From the NCBI GenBank assembly GCA_900696615.1, contig CAADGS010000089.1, forward strand, positions 1 through 32,341: DNA of 32,341 nucleotides. Reading direction: 5' to 3'. Every line of letters begins with the position of its first letter. The stretch's first letter is position 1. Positions 31,547 through 32,341 of this stretch are shown piece by piece. This stretch comes from an uncultured beta proteobacterium (GTDB lineage: Bacteria; Pseudomonadota; Gammaproteobacteria; Burkholderiales; Nitrosomonadaceae). The notes under the pieces were generated by a model that was not told the origin of the DNA, did not search any database, and saw only the letters and a list, made by a program, of their open reading frames with translations. The translations under genes were made by a program, and so were the position numbers.

Positions 31547-32341
31547 TTACTTATATTTTCCCGATCCTGCCACTGCATTGGGATCGAGAAGATGAAATAT
31601 CCCGTCTTTCAGTTTGGTTTTAACCATTGCATGACGGTTTTTGTGGTTGGGGCGGACTCTATCCGACAAAACATAAGAAATTATTTCTGCCGAAACCTCT
31701 TCCAAATTAAATCCGCTTTGCTCAGGCGGTTTTTCCATGTCGTGTGGATAGGAATCCGCGCCGCGATGCAATCTTATACTTTGCTTTTTGTAGGTATTGA
31801 AAGTTTGTACTGCAGAGCGCCCGTGGATGAGCGAATAGTTGCCGTCATAATCTGGATTTCGGGTTACATGGCTGTCCGAGAATGAATCCTGGATGACATG
31901 CAATAAGCTACCGAGAGCGATATTTTGTACATCTTTTTTCTCGGCTAGCCAGTTTGTTTGTGAGCAGTCTAACTCATAGAATGTGGACGGCAGCATTACC
32001 TCCCGGTTGCACTTTAAAGAGAACAAATACGCAGGTGTCCAGTTTAGTCGTCTGCCTTGCTGTGTGAAATATTTTTTAAATAATGCTCCGGCCTTGGGTG
32101 ACAGAAATTTCTGCAACTGTTTAAAGGGTGTGTGAATTGGAATATATCCGGATGAAACTTTGTAAGTGAATTCGATCCAACTCATGATCGCGTCGCGAGT
32201 GAATTGAGCCGATTCATCTTCGTTTGATGCCATTGCATGTAAAAACTGTAAATCAGCATGGTGACTTCGATAAAACAAATCAAAATTTTCATTAATGCGA
32301 TCGGCAATCTTGCTGGCATGCTCAAAATTCAATAGCCATTG
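31547..32341 (-). CDS. Zn-dependent phospholipase C/S1-nuclease-like protein, 5' end outside window
   Basis: At least 264 residues of a gene reading into the window from its right edge. The track's TTG start at 32332 is not a true start, because the frame stays open (Gln-Trp-Leu) to the last base, so the N-terminus is missing. The segment 'LGSLLHVIQDSFSDSHVTR' carries the H-x3-D-x5-H arrangement typical of the trinuclear-zinc phospholipase C/S1-P1 nuclease fold. The other metal ligands cannot be placed with confidence. The rest is helical and charged, and a signal peptide, if any, lies beyond the edge. The 3' end at 31547 is complete. Substrate unknown. Function call is tentative; the CDS itself is likely real. 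Confidence 0.7.
   Translation of the reverse strand, partial: QWLLNFEHASKIADRINENFDLFYRSHHADLQFLHAMASNEDESAQFTRDAIMSWIEFTYKVSSGYIPIHTPFKQLQKFLSPKAGALFKKYFTQQGRRLNWTPAYLFSLKCNREVMLPSTFYELDCSQTNWLAEKKDVQNIALGSLLHVIQDSFSDSHVTRNPDYDGNYSLIHGRSAVQTFNTYKKQSIRLHRGADSYPHDMEKPPEQSGFNLEEVSAEIISYVLSDRVRPNHKNRHAMVKTKLKDGIFHLLDPNAVAGSGKYK

Noticed and set aside
31472-31885. 137-residue plus-strand ORF near the right end
   Set aside because: It mostly overlaps the phospholipase-like gene on the opposite strand, which carries a recognisable zinc motif, whereas this frame does not.
1-32341. CRISPR arrays, tRNA or rRNA genes, insertion sequences
   Set aside because: No regularly spaced direct repeats, cloverleaf-like segments, rRNA signatures or transposase motifs were seen on either strand.

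Overview
The window looks like a chromosomal stretch from a Gram-negative proteobacterium. My best guess is a betaproteobacterium of the Nitrosomonas type. The guess rests on gene content: hopanoid genes hpnH/hpnB/hpnM, a purM-purN-DUF3108 block, a DUF3579 gene, a YheS-type ABC-F protein and an AT-leaning base composition. No amo, hao or 16S gene is present, so the genus is an inference. I see no rRNA, tRNA, CRISPR array, IS element or phage module. This is compact core and accessory DNA, mostly in operons.

Layout. 1-2.1 kb: a Crp/Fnr-type regulator, a small four-helix membrane protein and a histidine phosphatase. 2.1-4.0 kb (minus): the ABC-F ATPase YheS. 4.2-8.6 kb (plus): a tight operon of fatty acyl-AMP/ACP ligase, NAD-dependent epimerase-like reductase, acyl carrier protein and serine palmitoyltransferase-like alpha-oxoamine synthase. 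This matches the bacterial ceramide (sphingolipid) set known from Caulobacter. 8.7-11.3 kb: an unknown secreted protein, a FAD oxidoreductase resembling the extra N-terminal domain of SelD fusions, and a peptidoglycan-binding lipoprotein. 11.6-14.5 kb: hpnH, hpnB and hpnM, for hopanoid side-chain synthesis and probable lipid trafficking. 14.5-18.3 kb (minus): purM, purN, a DUF3108 secreted protein and an RsmB/NOP RNA methyltransferase. 18.6-24.4 kb (minus): a complete CzcCBA-type heavy-metal RND efflux operon. 24.6-27.6 kb (plus): an alpha/beta hydrolase translationally coupled to a diheme cytochrome c with a MauG motif (RoxA-like). 27.6-31.1 kb: DUF3579 (minus), a COG4324-type lipoprotein metallopeptidase and a Tat-exported multicopper oxidase with Met/Gly-rich inserts. 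31.1-32.3 kb: a gene-poor stretch with a possible DsrE-like remnant, then a zinc phospholipase C/S1-nuclease-like gene cut by the window edge.

How the parts fit. The most striking theme is two envelope-lipid programmes about 3 kb apart: putative sphingolipid synthesis and hopanoid modification. Both make lipids that order the outer membrane, and a peptidoglycan-binding lipoprotein lies between them. The sphingolipid set lacks the N-acyltransferase (bCerS) inside the window. The second theme is metal and redox handling at the periphery: CzcCBA, a Met-rich multicopper oxidase and a diheme c-type cytochrome. Start sites, promoters and hairpins were judged by eye and are less certain than the protein calls.
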